Source: Youhaiella tibetensis (GTDB taxonomy: Bacteria; Pseudomonadota; Alphaproteobacteria; Rhizobiales; Devosiaceae). Taken from it: DNA of 64,000 nt. The notes beneath the pieces are model-generated. The model had not been told where the DNA came from. It made no database searches and worked only from the letters and a program-made list of their open reading frames with translations. The stretch is taken from assembly GCF_008000755.1 (NCBI RefSeq), contig NZ_CP041690.1:434001-498000 (forward strand), given 5' to 3'. Positions within the stretch are counted from its first letter, which is position 1, and every line of letters begins with the position of its first letter. The translations under genes were made by a program, and so were the position numbers. Shown piece after piece: positions 50,237 to 59,543 of the stretch.

Positions 50237-52081
50237 GTGACCCAACAGGCAATTATCGCGCGCAAGCAGGAGGGGTTCCTGCCACAGGCGGTGGAGATGT
50301 CCACGCGTCCGGATGGCGCCATCATTTTGCGCTCAAAAATCGCGCTCCAACCGGCTGCGGCCAAGACGAGTGACTGGTTGCGCGACTGGGCCAAGAAAAC
50401 GCCCGCAGCGACTTTCCTTGCCGAACGCTCGGGCGAGGGCTGGCGCGAGGTGGCCTATGGCGAGGCACTGGAGGCCGTTCGCGCCATTGCCGCGTCGCTG
50501 CTGGGGCTCGGACTCGGCCCGGATCGTCCCATCGTCGTGCTGTCCGGAAACAGCGTCGACCACGGATTGCTGGCGCTTGCAGCCCAGTATGTCGGCATTC
50601 CCCTGGTGCCCCTCGCCGAGCAGTACTCGCTGATCCCGGGTGCCCATGGCCGGCTGGTGGGGATTGTCGAACAGGTGCGTCCGGGGGCGGTCTTCGTCGC
50701 CGACACCGCCAAATTCGCGTCCGCCCTGACACTGGACGTGCTCAAGGGCGCGACGGTGCTCGCCACCAGCGGCGAGGGCGCTATCCTGATGGACGAATTG
50801 CTGAGCGGAGACTCTGCCGCCACCGATGCCGCCAACGCGGCTGTCGGCCCCGACACGCTCGCCAAGATCGTTTTTACCTCCGGTTCGACCTCGGCGCCCA
50901 AAGGGGTGCTGACGACCCACCGTATGCTCTGCGTCAACCAGATGCAGATGGGGCAGGTCTGGCCGTTCCTGCGCAAGCGCACGCCGCGCATCGTCGACTG
51001 GCTACCCTGGAACCACGTGTTCGGCGGCAGCCACAACTTCAACCTGATGCTCTCTAATGGCGGCGCCCTCTATATCGATGAGGGCAAGCCCGCGCCCGGC
51101 CTCATCGACCGGAGCGTCCGCAACATCACCGACATCGCCCCGACGATCGCTTTCAATGTGCCGATCGCCTATGCGCTTCTGGTCGAACGCATGGAGAGCG
51201 ATGCCGGATTCCGGCGTGCCTTTTTCGAGGACCTGGATCTCATCTTCTATGCCGGGGCGTCGCTGCCTGCCGACACCTGGCAGAAGCTCGAGGCCATGGC
51301 CGTCGCCGAAAAGGGTTACGCGCCATTGATGTCATCGAGCTGGGGCATGACCGAGACTTCGCCGGCCAACCTCATGGTGCACGAAGTCATCGAACGCGCC
51401 GGCATCGTCGGCGTGCCGCTGCCCGGCGTCGAGATCAAGCTGCTGCCCGACGAGGACATGCGCTGCGAAATCCGGGTCAAGGGACCCAACGTCATGCCCG
51501 GCTATTTCCGCGACGACCGACGCACCGCCGATGCCTTCGACGAGGAAGGCTTCCTGATCACCGGCGACGCCATGCGTCTGCGCGACGGCAACGATCCGGA
51601 TCGCGGCCTGACTTTCGATGGCCGCATCGCGGAAGACTTCAAGCTGGCGACCGGGACGTGGGTGCACGTTTCAAAGCTCCGTCTCGCCGCGCTGGCCGGC
51701 TTCAAGCCGGTGGCGAGCGACCTGGTCATCGCCGGCCACGACCGCAGCGAAATCGGAGCCCTGATCTTCGCCAGCCCCGGGACGCTCAGGACCATGGGCA
51801 TCAGCGCCGATCCGGACGCCGGGCTCATCGACCATCCGGTGCTGCGCGCCGCCGTGGAGGAGCGCCTTGCCGAAATGGGGCAGCAGTCGACCGGCTCATC
51901 GAACCGCATCACGCGCGTGGCAGTGCTCGCGGAGCCGGCTTCGCTCGGCGAGGGCGAACTGACCGACAAGGGCAACCTCAACCAGCAGAAGGTGCTCAAG
52001 CGCCGCGCGCATCTGGTTGCGCGCCTCTACGACGATGCCGACCCGGCCGTCATTCGCATTGGAGACACCAGCCGTGGTTGA
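50237..52081 (+). CDS. Feruloyl-CoA synthetase (AMP-binding)
   Basis: This 614-residue adenylate-forming enzyme activates ferulate or coumarate with ATP and CoA. The P-loop is IVFTSGSTSAPKGVLTTHRM; the second motif is SSSWGMTETSP; a LITGDAMRLRD block marks the C-terminal hinge region. The overall pattern (long N-terminus, VDWLPWNHVFGGSHNFNLML, NRITRVAVLAEPASLGEGEL) matches feruloyl-CoA synthases. The start is a GTG with GGGAGGAGG upstream. Confidence 0.9.
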   Translation: MTQQAIIARKQEGFLPQAVEMSTRPDGAIILRSKIALQPAAAKTSDWLRDWAKKTPAATFLAERSGEGWREVAYGEALEAVRAIAASLLGLGLGPDRPIVVLSGNSVDHGLLALAAQYVGIPLVPLAEQYSLIPGAHGRLVGIVEQVRPGAVFVADTAKFASALTLDVLKGATVLATSGEGAILMDELLSGDSAATDAANAAVGPDTLAKIVFTSGSTSAPKGVLTTHRMLCVNQMQMGQVWPFLRKRTPRIVDWLPWNHVFGGSHNFNLMLSNGGALYIDEGKPAPGLIDRSVRNITDIAPTIAFNVPIAYALLVERMESDAGFRRAFFEDLDLIFYAGASLPADTWQKLEAMAVAEKGYAPLMSSSWGMTETSPANLMVHEVIERAGIVGVPLPGVEIKLLPDEDMRCEIRVKGPNVMPGYFRDDRRTADAFDEEGFLITGDAMRLRDGNDPDRGLTFDGRIAEDFKLATGTWVHVSKLRLAALAGFKPVASDLVIAGHDRSEIGALIFASPGTLRTMGISADPDAGLIDHPVLRAAVEERLAEMGQQSTGSSNRITRVAVLAEPASLGEGELTDKGNLNQQKVLKRRAHLVARLYDDADPAVIRIGDTSRG

Positions 52082-52961
52082 TTTCGCCGCCGTCCGCGCC
52101 ATCGACTTTCATACCCATGCCGAGGAGCCCTGCGGCCACCACGCCGATGATGGCTATGACGATCTGCAGGCCTCGATGGCCAAGTATTTCAAGGCCTCGT
52201 TCAGCCATCCGCCCACCATGGCGGAGACGGCCGCGCACTATCGCGCCCTCAACATCGCCTGCGTGATCTTTCCGGTCGATGCCGAGCGCGAGACCGGCTA
52301 CCGCCGCTATGCCAACGAGGAAGTTGCCGAAATCGCCGCGGCCAACAGCGACGTGCTGATCCCCTTCGCCTCGATCGATCCGGCAAAGGGCAAGCTCGGA
52401 GCGCGCGAGGGGCGCCGGCTCGTGTCCGAGTTCGGCATCAAGGGCTTCAAGTTCCATCCGACCATGCAGGGGTTCTTCCCCAACGATCGCAGCGCCTATC
52501 CGCTCTACGAGGCCATCGCCGAATCCGGCGTGCCGATGCTCTTTCACACCGGCCAGACCGGGGTAGGGGCCGGGATGCCGGGCGGCAACGGCATGCGGCT
52601 CAAGTATTCCAACCCGATGTACATCGATGATGTGGCGGCGGATTTCCCGGACACCCCCATTGTCCTGGCGCATCCGTCCTTCCCCTGGCAGGACGAGGCG
52701 CTGGCCGTCGCCACGCACAAGCCGAACGTCTATATCGATCTGTCGGGTTGGTCTCCCAAGTACTTCCCGCCGGTGCTGGTGCGCTACGCCAACACCATCC
52801 TGCGCCACAAGGTACTGTTCGGCAGCGACTGGCCGATGATCACCCCCGAGCGCTGGCTGGCCGACTTCGAGACCTTAGACATGAAGCCGGAAGTCCGGCC
52901 CTTGATCCTCAAGGAGAACGCCATGAAGCTGCTCGGCTCTGCGCCGGATCGAGCGGCCTGA
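52074..52961 (+). CDS. Amidohydrolase-family (TIM-barrel) metal-dependent hydrolase
   Basis: This is a 295-residue amidohydrolase-2 type enzyme. The metal-binding DFHTHAEEP is at the start; further probable ligands are in FKFHPTMQGF, LFHTGQTG, LAHPSFPW and the aspartate in LFGSDWPMI. Relatives include ACMSD and pyrone-dicarboxylate hydrolases. In this operon it could cleave the beta-keto-aryl-propionyl-CoA (a retro-Claisen type deacetylation), the step assigned to a hydrolase in the Agrobacterium fabrum hydroxycinnamate pathway. The GTG start overlaps the synthetase stop by eight bases. Confidence 0.85.
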   Translation: MVDFAAVRAIDFHTHAEEPCGHHADDGYDDLQASMAKYFKASFSHPPTMAETAAHYRALNIACVIFPVDAERETGYRRYANEEVAEIAAANSDVLIPFASIDPAKGKLGAREGRRLVSEFGIKGFKFHPTMQGFFPNDRSAYPLYEAIAESGVPMLFHTGQTGVGAGMPGGNGMRLKYSNPMYIDDVAADFPDTPIVLAHPSFPWQDEALAVATHKPNVYIDLSGWSPKYFPPVLVRYANTILRHKVLFGSDWPMITPERWLADFETLDMKPEVRPLILKENAMKLLGSAPDRAA

Positions 52962-53045
52962 GCGCACAACCGCAACGCCCCTGGGCAAGGAATAAGGTGG
53001 AGGAGCAGGGTTGACCGGGATACGGCATTCTGCGAACCACTTGGT

Positions 53046-55427
53046 ATGTTTAAAGCCATTGCCGCGCGGCTGGTCCGTGCCTTCGCCCTGTGTCTGGTAC
53101 TGACGGGCGCCGCCCAGGCCGCGCCTCCCGCGACGGTTTCGGTCGCGGTGCCGGGTAATGTCACGTTCGGGATAGGGCAATCGCTCGACTTGTTCGTGAA
53201 CTGGAACCAAACCGTCTTCGTCTCCGGCACACCCAGCATATCGCTTGTCGTCGGGACGACGACGAAGCAGGCCTCTTACATTTCGGGCTCCGGAACCAGC
53301 CAACTGCGCTTCCGTTACCAGGTGGCGGAATCGGACTACGATTTGGATGGCATTACCGTCGGTGCGTTAGGCCTGAACGGTGGCACTATCCTCAACGTGG
53401 GCAGCGAAGTCGCCAATCTGACGCTTAACTCCGTCGGGTCGACTGCTTGGGTTCTCGTGGATGGCATCCGGCCGACCGCGACGATGTCGCTGGTCGGCAC
53501 CCCGGCTGGCAGCGACGCCTCGGTGCAGTACAACCTGACCTTCAACCAGGCCGTCACCGGCGTCGACATCTCCGATTTCGAGCTGACGCTCGGCGCCGGT
53601 GTGTCGGGGCGGGTCGCGCTGGTAACGACAAGCAACAACATAACCTACCTCATCACGGTAGACGACCTGGCGGGCCAGGGGACGATCGGGCTTGCTCTCA
53701 AGGACAACACCAACATTGGCGACAGTGTTGGCAATGCGCCCGAGGGTTTTCCCGGTCCCGTTCACAGCGTGGCCAGGCCCTTTGGCCTGAGCGGGTTCAG
53801 CGCACCCGGGGTGGCGTTCTCTCCCGCCTTCGACAGGGACACGCTTTCATACGCGGCGTCCGTGCCGGCCAGTCCTTCCACGATCTCGATTACCTTCAAT
53901 GGCGAGGGGACAGGCACGATCATCCGTGCCAACGGAACCACCTACGCCTCCGGGGCAACGATCCCGTTCGCTCTGGTGGCCGGCAGCAACGTGGTCACGG
54001 TCGCCACCGAGACCACGCAGGGGATCGTCACGACCTACACGATCACCGTGACGCGGGCCGCCGCTTCGGCAAATGCCGAACTCGCCGCGCTCGTGCCCAG
54101 CGCGGGCTCGCTTTCGCCGGCCTTCGCTCCTGGAACCGCCGCTTACCAGGTGTCGGTCGGCAACGAGATCGACACCTTCAGCCTGACGCCGACCGTTGCC
54201 GACCCGGACGCGACCGTGGTCGTCAACGGCACGCCGGTAACGAGCGGCTCGGCCTCGCCGTCCGCCACGCTCGCCGTGGGAGCCAACCCCTTCAGCGTCG
54301 TCGTTACGGCGCAGAACGGAGACACGTTCACCTATACGGTCGACGTCACAAGAGGCACGGGCTCGGCGATGCCCGACCCCAGCGCAAACGCCACGGTCGA
54401 GGGCATCGCCAACGCCCAGTCCGCGAGCGTGCGCGGCATGCTGAACACCCAGGTCTCCAACCTCACCGGCCGCATGCAGCAACTGCACAATGAAACCAGC
54501 CGCCGCCAGAACAGCATCGATGTGCAGATGGCGCTGAGCGCCTTCGGCCCCGACGTGTCGCAGGCCATGGGCTACCTGCCAAAGATCGATCCCTTGGCTG
54601 GTGTCGATCTCGGCCCGTTCGCAGTGTGGGCGGGCGGGTTCGTCGATTTCGGCAAGAGCGGCAGCGGGCTCGACCTGAGCAGCGTCACGGTCGGCGTGAG
54701 CGGCGGTCTCGACTACCGCTTCAGCGACTTCTTCACCGGCGGCTTCGGCATCGGCCTGGGCCGCGACCGTACCGACATCGGCGGCGACGGATCGCGCAGC
54801 GAGACGCAATCGGTAACCGGGGCGCTTTACGGCAGCTACAAGCCGATCGACAACTTCTTCATCGATGGGCTCATCGGGGCCGGCTCGCTCGACCTCGACA
54901 GCAGGCGCTTCATCTCGGCCTCCGACTTTGCCCTCGGCAAGCGAAACGGGCGGCAGCTCTTCGGGTCGCTGACGGCGTCCTACGAGTTCCGCGAGGGCAA
55001 GTGGCTTCTCGCGCCCTATGGGCGCCTGGATGCCTCGCGCTCGTGGCTGGACGGCTATTCCGAAACCGGCGGCGCCGGCATGGCGCTGGCCTATGGCGAC
55101 CAGACCATCGATAGTCTCTCGGGAACCGCAGGCATCCGCGCCGAATACGGATTCGACATGGATTGGGGTACGCTCATGCCCGGAGCGCGGGCCGAGTTCA
55201 CCCACGGATCGGAAGCCAGCAGCCGGATGGAGCTCGGCTACGTTGCAGTGGGTGGCATGCCCTATGCGATCGGCGAGCAGCGATCCACGAGGAATACCCT
55301 CAGCCTCGGGCTTTCCCTGGACGCCTATGTCGATACCGGCCTTACCCTGGGCATCGACTATCAGGCCTCCGCCAGCGGGGACTGGCGCAGCCAGGGCGTG
55401 AGCCTGCGCCTCCGCTCCCGGTTCTGA
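53046..55427 (+). CDS. Autotransporter with cadherin-like beta-sandwich passenger
   Basis: This 793-residue outer-membrane protein has a signal peptide (FALCLVLTGAAQAA) and a passenger of Ig-like and cadherin-like folds. Two tandem cadherin-like units (about residues 240-338 and 344-438) share the pattern SPAF..T..Y..SV and end TYTITVTRA and TYTVDVTRG. A helical linker (residues 450-500) precedes the beta-barrel autotransporter domain, which closes with LRLRSRF, phenylalanine being the usual last residue of outer-membrane barrels. The role is unknown; adhesion or surface display is likely. Confidence 0.87.
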   Translation: MFKAIAARLVRAFALCLVLTGAAQAAPPATVSVAVPGNVTFGIGQSLDLFVNWNQTVFVSGTPSISLVVGTTTKQASYISGSGTSQLRFRYQVAESDYDLDGITVGALGLNGGTILNVGSEVANLTLNSVGSTAWVLVDGIRPTATMSLVGTPAGSDASVQYNLTFNQAVTGVDISDFELTLGAGVSGRVALVTTSNNITYLITVDDLAGQGTIGLALKDNTNIGDSVGNAPEGFPGPVHSVARPFGLSGFSAPGVAFSPAFDRDTLSYAASVPASPSTISITFNGEGTGTIIRANGTTYASGATIPFALVAGSNVVTVATETTQGIVTTYTITVTRAAASANAELAALVPSAGSLSPAFAPGTAAYQVSVGNEIDTFSLTPTVADPDATVVVNGTPVTSGSASPSATLAVGANPFSVVVTAQNGDTFTYTVDVTRGTGSAMPDPSANATVEGIANAQSASVRGMLNTQVSNLTGRMQQLHNETSRRQNSIDVQMALSAFGPDVSQAMGYLPKIDPLAGVDLGPFAVWAGGFVDFGKSGSGLDLSSVTVGVSGGLDYRFSDFFTGGFGIGLGRDRTDIGGDGSRSETQSVTGALYGSYKPIDNFFIDGLIGAGSLDLDSRRFISASDFALGKRNGRQLFGSLTASYEFREGKWLLAPYGRLDASRSWLDGYSETGGAGMALAYGDQTIDSLSGTAGIRAEYGFDMDWGTLMPGARAEFTHGSEASSRMELGYVAVGGMPYAIGEQRSTRNTLSLGLSLDAYVDTGLTLGIDYQASASGDWRSQGVSLRLRSRF

Positions 55428-55458
55428 CCGATCCCAAATGCAGAGGCGCCCGCCTCGG

Positions 55459-56598
55459 CTATCCTCGAGCCGGAGCGCCTCTCGCCCAGACGATCGCCAG
55501 CAGCGAAGCGATGCCGAGGATGAACGCGCCCCATACCAGGGACGCCGGCGTGCCGTCATAGCCCTGCCCGATAAGTGAGCCGAGCAGCGTCGCCCCAAGC
55601 GCCTGGATGGCGCCGAATGCCGACGCCGCCGTCCCCGCGACACTGCCCAGGTTCGTCATCGCGAGCGCGCCCAGAGTGGCGTCCGCCCAGGTGAACATGG
55701 CCATCATGGCGGTGACCAGGATGAGGAACAGCCAGAACGGCAGCGCCGCCAGGGACAGCATCAGCACCAGCGCGGCTGCAAACCCGACATAGATGGAGAG
55801 AGCCACCAGGCCAACGGCCGGCGCACCGAAGCGCCGGATCAGGCGCGAGCAGACATAGGCCGCGCCTGACTGGACGATGGCGGTCGCCGCCATCGCCAAC
55901 GGGAAGAACCCACCCAGGCCGAACGCCTCGCCGTAGATGGGCTGGGTCGTTGCGATGAACCCGTAGAGGGCGCCGAGCAGGAACATTGCGGCCACTCCGT
56001 ACCCGACGGCATTGCGGTCGGCCCCGATGATAAGGAGGCCGGCCCATACCGATCGCAGGCCGAGGGCCCTGCGGCTTTCGGGCGCCAGTGTCTCGGGCAA
56101 CTTGAGCCAAGCCCAGGCCAGCACCGCCATGCCGAGCACGGCCATCGTCAGAAAGATCGCCTGCCATCCGGCGACGACCAGAATGCCCTGGCCAATCAGG
56201 GGCGCGACAACCGGAACAATGAGGAAGGCCATCAGCGATAGCGACATCGCCTCCGCCATCTCGCTGCCAGCGTAATGGTCGCGCAACACGGCCTGGGAGA
56301 GCCGCGTCGTGCCGATGCCGATCCCCTGCACCAGCCGAAGGGCAAGCATCATCTCCATGCTTTGCGCGAACGGAGCCAGCAGGGACGCGAGCACGAACAT
56401 CGCCAATCCGGCAAGAATCGGCAAACGGCGCCCACAGGCGTCTGCAACCGGCCCGACGAAGAACGCCGAAATGGCCGCGCCCAGCAAGAACACGCCGACT
56501 GTCAACTGTGCCAGGTTGGGCGTGGGCGTCCCCATGGCGCGGCCGATATCGGGCAGCGCGGGCAACATGATGTCGAGAGCAATGGAACCGAGGCCCAT
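55459..56598 (-). CDS. MFS multidrug exporter, Bcr/CflA type, start unclear
   Basis: This protein of at least 379 residues has about twelve spans. LGAAISAFFVGPVADACGRR is the loop 2-3 signature of the major facilitator family; IALDIMLPALPDIGRAMG in the first span is typical of Bcr/CflA exporters. The first ATG (56598) falls inside the first span. The frame is open for 19 codons upstream and encodes the expected ERGELVLLVAALMG, but no ATG, GTG or TTG is available there; only CTG at 56637 would fit. The gene may use CTG, or may have lost its start. Confidence 0.8.
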   Translation of the reverse strand: MGLGSIALDIMLPALPDIGRAMGTPTPNLAQLTVGVFLLGAAISAFFVGPVADACGRRLPILAGLAMFVLASLLAPFAQSMEMMLALRLVQGIGIGTTRLSQAVLRDHYAGSEMAEAMSLSLMAFLIVPVVAPLIGQGILVVAGWQAIFLTMAVLGMAVLAWAWLKLPETLAPESRRALGLRSVWAGLLIIGADRNAVGYGVAAMFLLGALYGFIATTQPIYGEAFGLGGFFPLAMAATAIVQSGAAYVCSRLIRRFGAPAVGLVALSIYVGFAAALVLMLSLAALPFWLFLILVTAMMAMFTWADATLGALAMTNLGSVAGTAASAFGAIQALGATLLGSLIGQGYDGTPASLVWGAFILGIASLLAIVWARGAPARG

Positions 56599-56853
56599 GA
56601 GGGCGGCGACAAGCAGGACGAGTTCGCCTCGTTCCAGACCAGCTTTGCTAGATAATTAGTGCACCCACCGGCAGCGACATGACCGCCCAGACCAACCCTG
56701 GATCGTACGGTCGCTACACCACCAAGATGGCACGCGGCGCATCGATCCGCAACGGAGGGCGCTTACGTGCAAATTCCGGAGACCTCCCGGGGCCTGAGTC
56801 ACTGAAGACAGGATTTGGGGAAGCGGCGTTGGGTGAGGGATGTACCCCCAATG

Positions 56854-57518
56854 CTAGTTCGCCAATGCTCTCACCCTATCATAGGCGCTGGTGAACCCCC
56901 TAAGAGCGATAGAAAACACGATCGGCCCACAGCCGTCTGCGGATGCCTGGACCTTCATCACGCTCCCGGTCATGAGGCTTTCCACCGTGCGGGCATCAAA
57001 GGCGATATCAACCAGGCACCCGGCGGGCAGGCAGGTGTGAAACTGCTGCGCCGTTCCAACGTCTCCGTCATCGATCTGATAGGTGACGCTCGAGGCGAGG
57101 GCGAGACCAAAGGGAAGAACGAGCGTGCCCTGCACGCCGTCCCCCTTGCGCTCTCCAGCTCAATGGCAAGCGCGCGCTGGCGGGTCTGAGCGTGCAACTG
57201 GATCTGGGACATAGCACAATACTTGACTGGCCTGCTCTCGGCCTGGGTGTCGACCGCGCAAATGACGGTCAACGCGCCATGGGTTTCGTTCCGGGTGCTG
57301 GCACCGCCCGGCAGGCTTGCCTCCTGGGCCAGTGCCGGCGGGGCAAGACCAACAAGGTTCTCGAAAGTCTCGGCCGTGTCGATGGTTTCCGCCGCGCCAG
57401 CATCGATGTACTTGTCCTGCGCATGGGCCGTAAGCGGGACGACGCTCGACAGCGCCGTCGAGGTCATCAACGCAGCAATGAGAATGCTTCGGTTTTTCGG
57501 TATCGCGGTGCTGATCAT
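56854..57518 (-). pseudogene. IalB-family gene with a frameshift
   Basis: The start (ATG at 57518, AGGAA upstream) gives a signal peptide (ILIAALMTSTALSSVVPLTA) and the first half of an invasion-associated locus B protein (ALTVICAVDTQAESRPVKYC, then AMSQIQL). After ELESA the family resemblance continues only in another frame: DGVQGTLVLPFGLALASS, then the cysteine pair CLPAGCLVDIAF and the ending LRGFTSAYDRV. One base appears to be missing at or near the run of five C at 57141-57145 (five G on the coding strand). Repairing it would give an unbroken protein of about 220 residues. It may be a real pseudogene or a homopolymer sequencing error. Confidence 0.75.
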
Positions 57519-57838
57519 AAGAATTCCTTCGGGCTCACGGTACTCAATGCCGCTCCGGCCCGCGCAGCGCCCAAAGAACTGCGCACGGACCCACGGCCGC
57601 GCGCAGGGAGTCGGCCTGCGCGCAGTCATCCTTGGTTAAGCCGGGAATTGATCGTGCCACGGGGGCAAGCCGGGTTTGCACGCGGCGAGAAATGACGTGC
57701 ACGCATTGGGCATCGCACGTGCCTGCCGCCATGCGGTCAGGACGTCAAAGCGGAGGCCGGCGAATCGAAATGGGACGAGGGCGCGCCAGAGGCCCGCACC
57801 GCGGGCTCGCGCAACGTTCAGGCGATGTCAGGGTGAAG
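57519..57838. other. Gene-free stretch between the ialB-like gene and tRNA-Ser
   Basis: I see no convincing reading frame, repeat or promoter here. It should contain the upstream region of the ialB-like gene (minus strand) and the 3' flank of the tRNA. Confidence 0.4.
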
Positions 57839-57928
57839 TGGCGGAGAGAGAGGGATTCGAACCCTCGAGACGGTTACCCGCCTACACACTTTCCAGGCGT
57901 GCGCCTTCGACCACTCGGCCATCTCTCC
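57839..57928 (-). tRNA. tRNA-Ser (anticodon GGA)
   Basis: A 90-base class II tRNA with 3' CCA encoded. The acceptor stem GGAGAGA pairs with TCTCTCC and the discriminator is G, as for serine. The anticodon loop CTGGAAA gives GGA (codons TCC/TCT). A long variable arm (GTGTGTAGGCGGG region to CCGTCTCGA) precedes the T-arm GGGTTCGAATCCC. Confidence 0.96.
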
Positions 57929-58133
57929 GCATTGCGTGAAGCCAGAAGGCCGCAAGCGGGCGCAATATACTGATCGCGAGCGCATCCGCAAGGGATCACA
58001 AGCACCTGATCAGCATTGTTTTGCCAAGGGCCTGACCTATCTTGTGAATGTCGGCTTGGCCGTGCAAGAAAGGGGCGCGGCCGATGGACGGGATGGGGCA
58101 ATCCTGCCGGGGCAACTGGCTGCTGAGGGAAAA

Positions 58134-58457
58134 ATGCGTCTCATCTTGCGTACGTTGGGGACATGGCTACTGAGCATAGCCGTGATTCTGGGCGTGATAG
58201 ACGGCACCAAGTCTCTTGCCGCCAACGCGGTTATCACCACTTCCCTCGGAGACCTGTGGACTTCACTCAATGCGACGAGCCTTGAATGGGTGCAGGCTTT
58301 CCTCGAAACCCGGTTCTTCGGTCCCGTCCTGACGCCCATGCTGGCGAGCCTGTTGACGGTACCCAGCTTCGTGGTCGTGGGCGTTCCCGCGATCGTATTG
58401 GCCTTCCTGGGACGGTCACGCTACGTCCGCCAATATGTCAAAACCGACGAAATCTGA
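58134..58457 (+). CDS. Small conserved membrane protein, unknown function
   Basis: This 107-residue protein has an N-terminal span ([20 protein letters not shown]) and a second near residues 75-97 ([20 protein letters not shown]), with about 45 residues between them (including [19 protein letters not shown]) and a basic tail. The ATG at 58134 has GAGGGA upstream; the frame extends further but the extra part overlaps the tRNA flank and is unlikely to be translated. I do not recognise a named domain. It lies 22 bases before msrA. Confidence 0.65.
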   Translation: MRLILRTLGTWLLSIAVILGVIDGTKSLAANAVITTSLGDLWTSLNATSLEWVQAFLETRFFGPVLTPMLASLLTVPSFVVVGVPAIVLAFLGRSRYVRQYVKTDEI

Positions 58458-58479
58458 CCCTTTCGGCTAGGAGTTCGCG

Positions 58480-59154
58480 ATGTTCCTGAGGTCCAAACCC
58501 TCATCAATTCCCTCTGCAGGCGATTCGCTTCCCGGTCGCCCGACCGAGATGCAGGTTGCAGCGACCCATTTCGTCAACGGTCATGCACTCAAGGGTCCTT
58601 GCCCCGAGGGCCCGCAAACCATCTATTTCGGCATGGGATGTTTCTGGGGCGCAGAACGCCTGTTCTGGCAACTGCCCGGCGTCTACGTCACCGCGGTCGG
58701 CTACCAGGGCGGCCACACGCCCAACCCGACCTATGAGGAAGTCTGCTCGGGCATGACCGGGCACACCGAGATCGTCAAGGTCGTCTACGATCCGAACCAG
58801 ATCGGGCTCGAGACCCTGCTCAAGACCTTCTGGGAGGAGCACGATCCGACCCAGGGCATGCGCCAGGGGAACGACGTGGGGACGCAGTACCGCTCGGCGA
58901 TCTACACCACTTCGCCCGACCAGGCCGCGCAGGTCGAGGCAAGCCGCAAGGCGTTCGACGCGGCGCTGGCGGACCGTGGCCTGGGCAAGATCACCACCGA
59001 TGTCGCTCCGGCCGGCCCGTTCTACTACGCCGAAACCTATCACCAGCAGTATCTCGCCAAGAACCCCAACGGTTATTGCGGCCTGGCGGGGACGGGCGTG
59101 TCCTGCCCGATCGGTCTGTTCAAGACGGCCGGTGCCGAGAGCGAGCGGGCATAG
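58480..59154 (+). CDS. msrA: Peptide methionine sulfoxide reductase A
   Basis: This 224-residue enzyme reduces methionine-S-sulfoxide in proteins. The catalytic cysteine is in [14 protein letters not shown]; the family blocks [20 protein letters not shown] and [20 protein letters not shown] follow. A C-terminal cysteine pair member is in [14 protein letters not shown]. There is no signal peptide. The N-terminal 40-residue extension is normal for alphaproteobacterial MsrA. Confidence 0.95.
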   Translation: MFLRSKPSSIPSAGDSLPGRPTEMQVAATHFVNGHALKGPCPEGPQTIYFGMGCFWGAERLFWQLPGVYVTAVGYQGGHTPNPTYEEVCSGMTGHTEIVKVVYDPNQIGLETLLKTFWEEHDPTQGMRQGNDVGTQYRSAIYTTSPDQAAQVEASRKAFDAALADRGLGKITTDVAPAGPFYYAETYHQQYLAKNPNGYCGLAGTGVSCPIGLFKTAGAESERA

Positions 59155-59543
59155 TGAGCATCAGGTCGCGGGCAGGTTTTGAGGATTTCGTCTCGGGCTT
59201 GCCCGCGACTTCGATCGTCCATCAATGGGGCGACGCGTCGGTCGCCAAGGTCGGGGGCAAGGTCTTTGCCCTGTTCGGGCTCGATGCCGAGGGCTCTGGC
59301 CTGGTCTTCAAGGTCACCGAGTTCACGTTCGATATGCTGACCGAGGCGGATGACATCGCCCAGGCGCCCTATTTCGCCAAGCGTGGCTGGGTCCGCGTCG
59401 GGGGCAAGGCCGCGTTGTCCGAGGAGGATCTGGAGGCCTACCTGCGCGAGGCGCACCGTCTGGTGGCCTCCAAGCTGACGCGCAAGCTCCAGGCCGAACT
59501 GGAGCTTACCGAACTTATCGCGGCAGGACCTCGTAGGTCCTGA
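59154..59543 (+). CDS. MmcQ/YjbR family protein
   Basis: This is a 129-residue YjbR-like protein (DNA-binding-like fold, function unproven). The pattern FEDFVSGLPATSIVHQWGD, VAKVGGKVFALFG and YFAKRGWVRV fits the family. The GTG start overlaps the msrA TAG by one base, so they form one transcript. Its final 29 bases overlap the convergent membrane-protein gene. Confidence 0.85.
   Translation: MSIRSRAGFEDFVSGLPATSIVHQWGDASVAKVGGKVFALFGLDAEGSGLVFKVTEFTFDMLTEADDIAQAPYFAKRGWVRVGGKAALSEEDLEAYLREAHRLVASKLTRKLQAELELTELIAAGPRRS

Noticed and set aside
56679-56894. A 71-codon plus-strand frame between the MFS and ialB-like genes
   Set aside because: It has no ribosome binding site or family pattern and overlaps the end of the frameshifted ialB-like gene.
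57519-57838. A possible attachment site beside tRNA-Ser
   Set aside because: There is no integrase gene and no second copy of the tRNA 3' end in the window, so an attachment site cannot be supported.
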